DNA of 64,000 bases from Linnemannia hyalina (taxonomy: Eukaryota > Mortierellomycota > Mortierellomycetes > Mortierellales > Mortierellaceae), in assembly GCA_019671135.1 (NCBI GenBank), contig JAHRHY010000020.1, forward strand, positions 558,001-622,000. The letters run 5' to 3'. The notes under the pieces are model-generated. The model saw nothing but the letters and a program-made list of their open reading frames with translations, ran no database searches and was not told the DNA's origin. Shown here in pieces: positions 38,987 through 49,813 of the stretch; the first letter of the stretch is position 1; every line of letters begins with the position of its first letter. Position numbers and translations under genes: made by a program.

Positions 38987-41240
38987 TTACGGAACTCTCT
39001 TATAGACATCACTTCTAGTGTATGTTCCCTCAAGCTCGGGGATGCTGCCATGGATCATAAGAACTTTGACATTTTTGATGTCTGCGCATCAAGAAAGAGA
39101 AATATAAAGCTTACTGTGTGTGAACACAGCAGTAGGGAGATAGAGTCCGACATTTTCAAGGGTCTGACCCTGCGCCTTGTTGATCGTCATGGCAAAGGCA
39201 GGCCTGACCGGGAACTGTCGTCTCTTGAATGTGATCGGGGAGGACTTGTCGTCTGTTGTTAAAATCGGCACTCGTGGGATGAAGACCAAGTCGGTGGCAA
39301 AAGGTCCCGTCAGGATTGTTGCCATGATGCAGCGTGGCCTGAGCCGGCGGACGATCAAGCGAGTTCCGTTGCAGAGTCCTTTTTTTTGGTCCACATTTCG
39401 GAGGAGAATGATGGGCATGCCAACTTTCAGCACCAGATAGTAGGGAGGTAATCCAGTGGGGTCCAAAGAGTTGAGATACTCTGTAGGATAGTTGGCGACG
39501 CCGTTGGTATCTGAATCCGGAACGGAGTCTTGGCCAAGGTACTCTGTTGCCTTGCCAGGAAGCAGTGTGGTCGGGAGGTTGTTCATGTAATTGACATCCT
39601 TGTTCAATGTTGTCAAAATAGCGGTGTGTAACAGGATTGTAGATTGCCTCCTGCTTTTGGCTGCCTTGTTCCTTACTTCCTTGTTAATATCTTGTGTATC
39701 TGTCTTACACACTACCCCTGCTTATTATTACCTCACCATCATCCCTCATACCATAGACGTATAAATACCCTGTCCCTTCTGTACAATAAACCTCATTCCT
39801 TCTTGCCCTTTCCTCTTGTCCCTACACCCTCTTGTCTCTTTCCCTTGCTATCCTCCTTGGCTCTTGTCTTCCTTCCTTGTCCTCACCCTTGCCTCTTCTC
39901 TCTTGCTCTGCTCCTATTACACGGTGCGCTTGATGTCGTGAGGTGCAAAGTTGCCGATGGAGATATTGGGGTAGATGGTGCGGATAAGTTGGATCTCGTG
40001 CTCGTTGTTGAGATTGGGTCCATGTGGCGTAAAAAGGATGTCGTCTGGAATCCTGATATAATCATCAGAGTCGCCAAGGAAAATGTCTGCTCCTTGCCTT
40101 CACCCACATGTAGCAAAAAATCGACGGAAGAAAAAGAGCTGCTCTTGTCCTCCATAACTCGCATATTGCGAGTTTGCTTGAGTGCCTTGACCTTGGGCCA
40201 AATGGTGCCAGACATCTTTAGACATGCGCCTTCGATTTGAGACTGAGATCCATGAACAACCACCGGCAATACCTGTCGAAAGTCAACACCGAACACGACA
40301 ATCTTTCCGCCGAAAGGAACCAAGGGTCGATCCATAATCCGGTCCACAGACTCAAAGACATTTCGATGCATCATGGGTACCTCGTCCCAGATGATGAGGT
40401 CGGCCGCATGAATAATGGATACGACTTGTTGCTCGCGGGTGATATTGCAGGTCGAGTCTTTGAAAACTGGAATGGGGATCTTGAAGACAGAGTGTGCAAT
40501 GCGTCCACCATGAAGGATCAGAGCTGCTATACCGGATGACGCGAGGACAACAACATTCTTTTTCAGAACACCACTGATTTGTTCAATCAGTGTGTTGTAG
40601 AGAAAGAATTTGCCGGTGCCACCTGGTCCGTCAATAAAATAGAGGTCGGTCCTTTGGGGGCGGACGGGTGTGGAGACAGAGGCGATGACTTCGTCAAATA
40701 TTACCCGATGCTCGACATTCATGGTTTGAATGTGAGGGCCCGCCAGCTTGGCGAGCTCTTCATGCGATTTTTCGCTGTGGTCAGAGGCGGACTTTGGGAT
40801 GTAGCGGAGAATGCTGTCGCTGATGTCTTGTGGCATAGTGGGAAAGGCGGCCAGAGAAGGGAGACAGAACCTCTCGCCGTCCTTAGGCTGGACAAAGTAG
40901 ATCCGGGCAATCTTGAGGGTGTCCTTTTGATGCCCCTTGTCCCACTTGCGATTGTTTTGGTCGTAGGTGTAATGCTCGCGAATCTCGGCGTATGTATATT
41001 TATGTGCGTCCTTGTCCTCTTGGTTCAGCTTAAAGTAGGCCATCAGTTGACTGTCGTTGTTACGGCGGGCGACACAAAGTAGATCCGCGTATGTGACGTT
41101 GTGCTGGCCTATGAGATGGACCTGTAGACGTTGCACAGCAGGTGAACGACCGTACAAAGGATATCCAAGGACGCGCCACATGCTTTCATGGGAAGAGAGG
41201 TATCTCATATCGCGAAATTCGCGAATCTCGATGCGTGAAG
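38987..41240 (-). pseudogene. Helitron Pif1-like helicase, copy 1 (broken)
   Basis: Superfamily 1B helicase of a Helitron RepHel protein. The strand reads from EIREFRDMRYLSSHESMWR (near 41230) through Walker A (GPGGTGKFFLYN), Walker B (LIIWDEVPMM), motif III-like GVDFRQVLPVV, GMPIILLRN and AMTINKAQGQTLENVG to a C-terminal HSKLYISLS. Damage: Walker A has Phe where the phosphate-binding Thr/Ser should be; the frame shifts between GEGKEQ and DIFLGDSDDYIRIP (near 40090); a solo LTR (39627-39921) is inserted; and the conserved Arg after YISLS is a TGA. The tail CADIKNVKVLMIHG is still readable after it. It cannot make active helicase. Confidence 0.9.
39627..39921 (+). mobile_element. Solo LTR (295 bp) inside Helitron helicase
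   Basis: Starts TGTAACAGG and ends CTATTACA, flanked by the 5-bp duplication CGGTG (39622-39626, 39922-39926). Copy 2 of the Helitron has the uninterrupted empty site (near 44695-44702), which proves the insertion and its boundaries. Contains GTATAAATACC and CAATAAAC as in the other two solo LTRs. Confidence 0.95.
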
Positions 41241-41707
41241 GATGCTATTATACAAACGATAGCAAACAAAAAGAGAGTGAGAAAAAATAGTAAGCAAGGT
41301 GTTGCAATGGTCAGACATCCAGGGAAAAAAATGCGCAAAAAAAGTACCTCCTTGCTTGCTGCATTTTTTTTGGTGTGCAGCGATTGAGCCTTCAGTGGCG
41401 GTGGTGTTATACCCTGTAGCGGTAGCTGTGGCAGTGGCGGCGCTGCTGCTGGTGCTGGTGCTAGTGCTAGTGCTAGTGCTAGTGTTGGTGCTGGTGGATG
41501 CAAAGACGACGATGGGATTGATCAGTGTAGGCAAACAGAAGACCCTTCTTTTTCGAGGGCGATCTTGGCTCTGCTCGGTCCATTGGGAAAATGAAAAATG
41601 AAAAATAGAAATTTGTGTATGTCCATTGATGCTTTGACTTTTGTGCTGCGATACTATTGTTTCTTTTGCTTTGATAGAAGTAAGGGGGGCATGAACAAAA
41701 GACATAC
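41241..41707 (-). other. Probable intron of the Helitron RepHel gene, copy 1
   Basis: Between the exon ending HIRK (GTATGT donor at 41707) and the helicase exon. Holds a (GCT/AGC)-type trinucleotide tract at 41440-41495 whose length differs from copy 2. Frames read through it are low-complexity. Confidence 0.5.
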
Positions 41708-42166
41708 CTTACGGATGTGCTCGTATAAATATTTCACGGCAGAGACGTAAAACCATATCTCGACATTGAGGTGGGTGTTGAACTTGGTTGCCAGCCAAAG
41801 GTTGTGAGGCACGACCCAGCTATTGTCGATCTCTGTCGGGAGATTATCGGCCAGTTCTATTTGGTTACACCTTCCGGCACAGGCATCCAAGGTCGCCCTC
41901 TTAGTCCCAAAAGACCTGGCAAGATGTTCAAGGTGGCCGACAGGATTCCGGCCATCACACCCACACTTGGTGCACATGCTTCTGGAGGTGGGAACTGGCG
42001 TGCACGTGTTCGTGATGCTGTTGGAGCTGCAGACGTTGGCGTTGGAATTAGTACCGCTAGTGCTGGTGGTACTGGTGGTGCTGGTGGTAATGGTGGTGGA
42101 TGATGGTGCCGCTTCTGATTCCTCATCAGTCTCCTCTTCAACAATCATTAGCCGTCGCTTGTCCAA
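41708..42166 (-). pseudogene. Helitron RepHel upstream exon, copy 1
   Basis: The frame from 42166 has an acidic/Thr-Ser-rich start, then a Cys-containing segment (MCTKCGCDGRNPVGHLEH) and the block DNSWVVPHNLWLATKFNTHL followed by NVEIWFYVSAVKYLYEHIRK, which matches the conserved linker just before the helicase in Helitron proteins. The HUH nuclease domain expected further upstream is not visible, so the Rep function seems lost or too diverged to see. Confidence 0.7.
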
Positions 42167-42239
42167 CTTAACCGAGGTTGTCCCAAGAATGGGCGGGCGA
42201 TCGCTATTGATGGTGCCGTTTTGGTAGGCATCGTAAATG

Positions 42240-43110
42240 TCTATTGAAAAGACATTGTCAAATTGCCATTCGTCAGCAAATCACTCAGGACGTCAATGAA
42301 ATCATTGTCGTCATTGAATTCATAGTCTTTGTCCGTGTCCTGACCAGTGACAGGGACGGCGATAGTAGGTGTATTGTTGCTAGAGACGTTTTTTGCAACC
42401 TGCTTCTGCTCCTGCTTCTGCCCCTGCTCCTGCTCCTGCTTCTGCCTCTGCTCCTGCTCCTGCTTCTGGTCTTGAGTTGAGTTGGTCCTGAAAAAGACCC
42501 TTAATCGACGTCCACTTACCTTTGAAGTTGGCGTTGGGGTGGGGAACAACAGTGGCAACCTTGGGCTTGAAACCCCGGAGGTGTGTATACGCATCCTCAA
42601 AATACGTAATGTTGTCGGGGACAGGGTCATGAACAGGAGCCGTTGAGATCAAGATGCTTCTGCTGTCGATATCAGAGGTCATGTTGTTGACGGGGACATC
42701 AGGGGTTGGATCAGAGACATTCACGATAGTTGCATTGTCGTTCTACGGTTCGTCTGTATTGCAGCGCCTGCGATTATGGAGAGTGGTGCGCCCTTTACAA
42801 TGCGCTGCAGCAGCCGAACCAAGACCTTAGGGCTCAAAGAGGACTGTTGCCTGCGATAAGTAGGAAACAGTACTAAAGGTCAGGGATGAACAGAAATGAA
42901 CATAAATAACATAGTTGCATATAGACACTGACATAGACTTACTTTGGAGCAGCAGCAGAAGAACGGGTTCCGGTACGGGTATAAAGAGGCGTGGATGGTT
43001 TGCGCATGTTGAAGAGGATAAAATTTGAGACTGTAGAAGATATGTCAAAATGTGGTCAAGGATTAATGACAATCGATACTGAGAATTATGAGACGCTTAC
43101 CCTTTTCTAA
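42240..43110 (-). other. 5' part of Helitron copy 1, function unclear
   Basis: Frames 42244-42630 and 42380-42724 are partly low-complexity (QKQEQEQ from a CTGCTC-type repeat at 42400-42475). The segment reading DNITYFEDAYTHLRGFKPKV then a GTAAGT donor near 42524 looks like a real exon. No HUH motif (HxH ... YxxxY) was found. Confidence 0.4.
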
Positions 43111-43804
43111 AAGAGAAATACTACAACCTCTTCACTCTCCTTGTGCCACGACATACCGTTACCCTACTGTTCACTGACCATGCTCAGTAGATTGGCGTCT
43201 GTGTTCTCTTCATTCTTGTTCTTCCTTGTGGTATGTGTGCTCGCGTCTTCGTGTTTGTCCATGCCAAGCTGAGTCCTCATGTCTGTCCATGCTGAAAAGG
43301 ATGGTGTATGGTCGAATATGTCAATGGAAAAAAAGAGAGGAATATTTTATTTCACACCCTAGAGGGGGTAATATGCGTACGCAACCCACTCTGATAGTGA
43401 CGTTCTCACTTTGGTGTTAACATCATGAGTCTGGTGCATTTTTTCAAAAAAAAAAGGGCCAAGCTGCATCTTCATGTCTGTCCATGCCAAGCTGCATCCT
43501 CATGTCTGTCCATTCCATGCTGCGTCTGCATTCTCATGTCTCATTTTGTCCATGCCATGCTGGTGGATGTCTTTTTTGTTTCTGGTGTCGTTTGTTGCTT
43601 GCTGTTGTTGCTATTGTTGTTTGTTGCTTTCTGTTGCAGTTTTTGTTGTTGTAAAAGAAAAGAAGGGGTGGGTTAAAAAAAAGGGGTGATGTTATCGATA
43701 ACATGATGTCAAGCATGGAGACGCCACGCGGTTGTGCAATTATGCAATTACAGAAAATTGGTGTATATCATGTGATAAAGAGACATTGATTTTAATATAT
43801 GAGA
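43111..43804. other. 5' flank of Helitron copy 1, no gene
   Basis: Contains several GTCTGTCCATGC-type direct repeats (43255-43560) and a TGTTGTTGC-rich tract (43600-43650). The palindrome GTTATCGATAAC is at 43691-43702. Confidence 0.5.
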
Positions 43805-44062
43805 CTAGCAAGTGGCCGCGGCTACGCCGCGGACGCTGCGCCGGTTTCTCGATTCCCAGGTTTGGCGTGTAAGGGCTAGAGGTGTTGCCGACCTGGGGTC
43901 TTTTCTCATTCATTTTGGAGGTGTCTTGACTTCAAAGGGGGGAAAATAATATTAGGAATAAAAAAATGAGCCAGCAAAAAGGATGAGAGGACTGATCTAA
44001 AGAACGGGCGAGCATTGTTCACTCTTTTAACATTTTGATCGATTCTATGGTGTAGGGTATGA

Positions 44063-46014
44063 TTACGGAACTCTCTTATAGACATCACTTCTAGTGTATG
44101 TGCCCTCAAGCTCGGGGATGCTGCCATGGATCATAAGAACTTTGACATTTTTGATGTCTGCGCATCAAGAAAGAGAAATATAAAGCTTACTGTGTGAACA
44201 CAGGAGTAGGGAGATAGAGTCCGACATTTTCAAGGGTCTGACCCTGCGCCTTGTTGATCGTCATGGCAAAGGCAGGCCTGACCGGGAACTGTCGTCTCTT
44301 GAATGTGATCGGGGAGGACTTGTCGTCTGTTGTTAAAATCGGCACTCGTGGGATGAAGACCAAGTCGGTGGCAAAAGGTCCCGTTAGGATTGTCGCCATG
44401 ATGCAGCGTGGCCTGAGCCGGCGGACGATCAAGCGAGTTCCGTTGCAGAGTCCTTTTTTTTGGTCCACATTTCGGAGGAGAATGATGGGCATGCCAACTT
44501 TCAGCACCAGATAGTAGGGAGGTAATCCAGTGGGGTCCAAAGAGTTGAGATACTCTGTAGGATAGTTGGCGACGCCGTTGGTATCTGAATCCGGAACGGA
44601 GTCTTGGCCAAGGTACTCTGTTGCCTTGCCAGGAAGTAGTGTGGTCGGGAGGTTGTTCATGTAATTGACATCCTTGTTCAGTGTTGTCAAAATAGCGGTG
44701 CGCTTGATGTCGTGAGGTGCAAAGTTGCCGATGGAGATATTGGGGTAGATGGTGCGGATAAGTTGGATCTCGTGCTCGTTGTTGAGATTGGGTCCATGTG
44801 GCGTAAAAAGGATGTCGTCTGGAATCCTGATATAATCATCAGAGTCGCCAAGGAAAATGTCTGCTCCTTGCCTTCACCCACATGTAGCAAAAAATCGACG
44901 GAAGAAAAAGAGCTGCTCTTGTCCTCCATGACTCGCATATTGCGAGTTTGCTTGAGTGCCTTGACCTTGGGCCAAATGGTGCCAGACATCTTTAGACATG
45001 CGCCTTCGATTTGAGACTGAGATCCATGAACAACCACCGGCAACACCTGTTGAAAGTCACCACCGAACACGACAATCTTTCCGCCGAAAGGAACCAAGGG
45101 TCGATCCATAATCCGGTCCACAGACTCAAAGACATTTCGATGCATCATGGGTACCTCGTCCCAGATGATGAGGTCGGCCGCATGAATAATGGATCCGACT
45201 TGTTGCTCGCGGGTGATATTTCAGGTCGAGTCTTTGAAAACTGGATTGGGGAACTTGAAGACAGAGTGTGCAATGCGTCCACCATGAAGGATCAGAGCTG
45301 CTATACCGGATGACGCGAGGACAACAACATTCTTTTTCAGAACACCACTGATTTGTTCAATCAGTGTGTTGTAGAGAAAGAATTTGCCGGTGCCACCTGG
45401 TCCGTCAATAAAATAGAGGTCGGTCCTTTGGGGGCGGACGGGTGTGGAGACAGAGGCGATGACTTCGTCAAATATTACCCGATGCTCGACATTCATGGTT
45501 TGAATGTGAGGGCCCGCCAGCTTGGCGAGCTCTTCATGCGATTTTTCGCTGTGGTCAGAGGCGGACTTTGGGATGTAGCGGAGAATGCTGTCGCTGATGT
45601 CTTGTGGCATAGTGGGAAAGGCGGCCAGAGAAGGGAGACAGAACCTCTCGCCGTCCTTAGGCTGGACAAAGTAGATCCGGGCAATCTTGAGGGTGTCCTT
45701 TTGATGCCCCTTGTCCCACTTGCGATTGTTTTGGTCGTAGGTGTAATGCTCGCGAATCTCGGCGTATGTATATTTATGTGCGTCCTTGTCCTCTTGGTTC
45801 AGCTTAAAGTAGGCCATCAGTTGACTGTCGTTGTTACGGCGGGCGACACAAAGTAGATCCGCGTATGTGACGTTGTGCTGGCCTATGAGATGGACCTGTA
45901 GACGTTGCACAGCAGGTGAACGACCGTACAAAGGATATCCAAGGACGCGCCACATGCTTTCATGGGAAGAGAGGTATCTCATATCGCGAAATTCGCGAAT
46001 CTCGATGCGTGAAG
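44063..46014 (-). pseudogene. Helitron Pif1-like helicase, copy 2 (broken)
   Basis: Same protein as in copy 1, without the LTR. It shares the Walker A Thr-to-Phe change, the frameshift near GEGKEQ/DIFLGD and the TGA in the C-terminal motif. Its own changes: a 2-bp loss near 44195 that ends the frame after PVFTQ, and a frame break near 45221 (after VFKDST). Shared defects mean both copies descend from an already dead helicase, so another source moved them. Confidence 0.9.
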
Positions 46015-46479
46015 GATGCTATTATACAAACGATAGCAAACAAAAAGAGAGTGAGAAAAAATAGTAAGCAAGGAGTTGCAATGGTCAGACATCCAGGGAA
46101 AAAAATGCGCAAAAAAAGTACCTCCTTGCTTGCTGCATTTTTTTTGGTGTGCAGCGATTGAGCCTTCAGTGGCGGTGGTGTTATACCCTGTAGCGGTAGC
46201 TGTAGCAGTGGCGGCGCTGCTGCTGGTGCTGGTGCTAGTGCTAGTGCTAGTGTTGGTGCTGGTGGATGCAAAGACGACGATGGGATTGATCAGTGGAGGC
46301 AAACAGAAGACCCTTCTTTTTCGAGGGCGATCTTGGCTCTGCTCGGTCCATTGGGAAAATGAAAAATGAAAAATAGAAATTTGTGTATGTCCATTGATGC
46401 TTTGACTTCTGTGCTGCGATACTATTGTTTCTTTTGCTTTGATAGAAATAAGGGGGCAATGAACAAAAGACATGCCTTA

Positions 46480-46943
46480 CGGATGTGCTCGTATAAATAT
46501 TTCACGGCAGAGACGGAAAACCATATCTCGACATTGAGGTGGGTGTTGAACTTGGTTGCCAGCCAAAGGTTGTGAGGCACGACCCAGCTATTGTCGATCT
46601 CTGTCGGGAGATTATCGGCCAGTTCTATTTGGTTACACCTTCCGGCACAGGCATCCAAGGTCGCCCTCTTAGTCCCAAAAGACCTGGCAAGATGTTCAAG
46701 GTGGCCGACAGGATTCCGGCCATCACACCCACACTTGGTGCACATGCGTCTGGAGGTGGGAACTGGCGTGCGCGTGTTCGTGATGCTGTTGGAGCCGCAG
46801 ACGTTGGCGTTGGAATTAGTACCGCTAGTGCTGGTGGTACTGGTGGTGCTGGTGGTGCTGGTGGTAATGGTGGTGGATGATGGTGCCGCTTCCGATTCCT
46901 CATCAGTCTCCTCTTCAACAATCATTCGCCGTCGCTTGTCCAA
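46480..46943 (-). pseudogene. Helitron RepHel upstream exon, copy 2
   Basis: Same as 41708-42166, with the GTAAG/GTATG donor region partly altered (ATGCCTT for ATACCTT on the plus strand) and the Thr/Ser repeat three residues longer. Confidence 0.68.
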
Positions 46944-48639
46944 CTTAACCGAGGTTGTCCCAACAATGGGCGGGCGATCGCTATTGATGGTGCCGTTTTG
47001 GTAGGCATCGTAAATGTCTATTGAAAAGACATTGTCAAATTGCCATTCGTCAGCAAATCACTCAGGACGTCAATGAAATCATTGTCGTCATTGAATCCAT
47101 AGTCTTTGTCTGTGTCCTGACCAGTGACAGGGACGGCGATAGTAGGTGTATTGTTGCTAGAGACGTTTTTTGCAACCTGCTTCTGCTCCTGCTTCTGCCT
47201 CTGCTCCTGCTCCTGCTTCTGGTCTTGAGTTGAGTTGGTCCTGAAAAAGACCCTTAATCGACGTCCACTTACCTTTGAAGTTGGCGTTGGGGTGGGGAAC
47301 AACAGTGGCAACCTTGGGCTTGAAACCCCGGAGGTGTGTATACGCATCCTCAAAATACGTAATGTTGTCGGGGACAGGGTCATGAACAGGAGCCGTTGAG
47401 ATCAAGATGCTTCTGCTGTCGATATCAGAGGTCATGTTGTTGACGGGGACATCAGGGGTTGGATCAGAGACATTCACGATAGTTGCATTGTCGTTCTACG
47501 TATCGTCTGTATTGCAGCGCCTGCGATTATTGAGAGTGGTGCGCCCTTTACAATGCGCTGCAGCAGCCGAACCAAGACCTTAGAGCTCAAAGAGGACTGT
47601 TACCTGCGATAAGTAGGAAACAGTACTAAAGGTCAGGGATGAACAGAAATGAACATAAATAACATAGTTGCATATAGACACTGACATAGACTTACTTTGG
47701 AGCAGCAGCAGAAGAACGGGTTCCGGTACGGGTATAAAGAGGCGTGGATGGTTTGCGCATGTTGAAGAGGATAAAACTTGAGACTGTAGAAGATATGTCA
47801 AAATATGGTCAAGGATTAATGAGAATCGATACTGAGAATTATGAGACGCTTACCCTTTTCTAAAAGAGAAATAATACAACCTCTTCACTCTCCTTGTGCC
47901 ACGACATACCGTTACCCTACTGTTCACTGACCATGCTCAGTAGATTGGCGTCTGTGTTCTCTTCATTCTTGTTCTTCCTTGTGGTATGTGTGCTCGCGTC
48001 TTCGTGTTTGTCCATGCCAAGCTGAGTCCTCATGTCTGTCCATGCTGAAAAGGATGGTGTATGGTCGAATATGTCAATGGAAAGAAAGAGAGGAATATTT
48101 TATTTCACACCTTAGAGGGGGTAATATGCGTACGCAACCCACTCTGATAGTGACGTTCTCACTTTGGTGTTAACATCATGAGTCTGGTGCATTTTTTCAA
48201 AAAAAAAAAAAGGGCCAAGCTGCATCTTCATGTCTGTCCATGCCAAGCTGCATCCTCATGTCTGTCCAGTCCATGCTGCGTCTGCATTCTCATGTCTCAT
48301 TTTGTCCATGCCATGCTGGTGGATGTCTTTTTTGTTTCTGGTGTCGTTTGTTGCTTGCTGTTGTTGCTATTGTTGTTTGTTGCTTTCTGTTGCAGTTTTT
48401 GTTGTTGTAAAAGAAAAGAAGGGGTGGGTTAAAAAAAAGGGGTGATGTTATCGATAACATGATGTCAAGCATGGAGACGCCACGCGGTTGTGCAATTATG
48501 CAATTACAGAAAGGTTGTGTATATCATGTGATTTATCCCTCGTGGATTTTAGTATATGAGAAAGAAGAAAACACAGACATGGTCCTGGCCCGACGGATAA
48601 TCAAGGTTTATTGCGCCTTGCAATCATTATTCTTCCTTG

Positions 48640-48772
48640 CCAGGGACTCTATCTGTGTGTATCTTTCTTTTATTATTAGCCGTGACTTCCGAAAAAAAAA
48701 AAAAAAAAAAAATGAAAATGAAAAATGAAAACAAAATAAAGGGGACTCTAGGTGATCTGTTGATCTCTATCT
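48640..48772 (+). repeat. Left inverted terminal repeat of DIRS element
   Basis: Inverted copy of 51906-52034, including a poly(A) stretch and GGGGACTCTAGGTGATCTG. Confidence 0.9.
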
Positions 48773-48824
48773 TTCTTTTTCACGGCCGGAACACTCTCCC
48801 CGAATCTCGGAACGATCCTCCCCC

Positions 48825-49772
48825 ATGTCCCATGCACCCAATCCTACGGCCCCCGATGTCGATATCGACATTTACACGACCCTTCGCCTTATGCAGGAGC
48901 AAATGCAGCAACAGCAACTCCTTTTACAACAGCAACAAGCCAGGATTCAACAACTGGAAGCTGAATCAGTCGAACAGGACGGCAAAGTGGTCTGCAAGCC
49001 CCGAGCAACCACTCTCAAGCTCTACGAGGAACTCCTCAACATCTATCCAGCCATCGGGGAACCCAAGTTCTTCGATTCCGAGCTTCCCAAGAACCATGAC
49101 GTTTTCGATTGGAACGACTACCATTACACCGAGGGTATGGATTACAAGCCTCCCCCAGTTTTGCAACACTCCGAAGTGTCCCTCACGGATGCAGCCAAGC
49201 GACACGAACGTGATTTGGCAACAATCCAAGTATATTTGGCACACACAACCCGGTTCTACGACACTCTCGCCCATGAGATCATCAAAAATAAGGAATCCGA
49301 CTCGGCTCACGGCAAACGTACGCTCGGTTTCCTCAACACCGTACGTATCTCAGCATCCCACGACGCTTCCAGGATCAGTCGAATGCGAGAGAACCTTTAC
49401 CTCGACGAACTCGGTATTAAGCATGGAAACGACAAGGAGGAATCCCTTTTCACTTTGGAATCACTGGCAGCCAAAAAAGCAGCCGCTGATCTGGTTCGAA
49501 AGACATACAAGAAATACGAACCTCCAAAGGACAAGACCAAGAAGCCTGACAACAAGTCTATCAAAGACAAGTCAGCAACAGACGACACTCCCAAGGACCA
49601 GCAGTCGGGAAAGTCGCAACCCAAGGACAAGTCAGGATATAGGTCCGACAACGGCAAGTCGGGTTACAAGTCGGACGGAGGCAAGTATGGTAGCAAGCCT
49701 CGGTACAAGTCTGGTGGCAGTCAAGGCAGGAAGCAACCAGACCAGGGAAACGACGGGGAGGAGTCGGATTAG
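48825..49772 (+). CDS. DIRS Gag-like protein
   Basis: 315 residues from the Met at 48825. An N-terminal Gln-rich coiled coil (MQEQMQQQQLLLQQQQARIQ) is followed by a helical body and a Lys/Asp/Ser/Gly-rich basic C-terminus with SGYKSDGGKYGSKPRYKSGG-type repeats, likely for nucleic-acid binding. No zinc knuckle. It is assigned by its place ahead of the RT ORF within the DIRS element. Confidence 0.75.
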   Translation: MSHAPNPTAPDVDIDIYTTLRLMQEQMQQQQLLLQQQQARIQQLEAESVEQDGKVVCKPRATTLKLYEELLNIYPAIGEPKFFDSELPKNHDVFDWNDYHYTEGMDYKPPPVLQHSEVSLTDAAKRHERDLATIQVYLAHTTRFYDTLAHEIIKNKESDSAHGKRTLGFLNTVRISASHDASRISRMRENLYLDELGIKHGNDKEESLFTLESLAAKKAAADLVRKTYKKYEPPKDKTKKPDNKSIKDKSATDDTPKDQQSGKSQPKDKSGYRSDNGKSGYKSDGGKYGSKPRYKSGGSQGRKQPDQGNDGEESD

Positions 49773-49813
49773 TAGGAGGACGACTTCTCCAGTTCCAGGA
49801 GGCATGGAGAGAG

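Larger units (their letters stand above)
38731..43804 (-). mobile_element. Helitron copy 1
   Basis: A 5.07-kb Helitron read on the minus strand. The 3' end is CTAG (38731-38734) with T following in the target and a perfect 7-bp hairpin CCGCGGC-GTA-GCCGCGG (38742-38758) 11 nt before it. The 5' end is taken as TCTCATATA at 43804, directly abutting the CTAG of copy 2. It carries a broken Pif1-like helicase and upstream exons of the RepHel protein. A 295-bp solo LTR interrupts the helicase. Confidence 0.85.
43805..48561 (-). mobile_element. Helitron copy 2
   Basis: Near-identical to copy 1 apart from the solo LTR and small length changes in short repeats. 3' end CTAG at 43805-43808 with the same hairpin (43816-43832). 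The 5' end TCTCATATAC is placed at 48561; homology with copy 1 becomes patchy in the last ~30 bp, so this boundary is approximate. Confidence 0.85.

Noticed and set aside
40579..41082. Plus-strand 167-codon frames opposite the Helitron helicase (also 45353-45856)
   Set aside because: Exact antisense shadows of the helicase exon, identical in both Helitron copies because the copies are identical.
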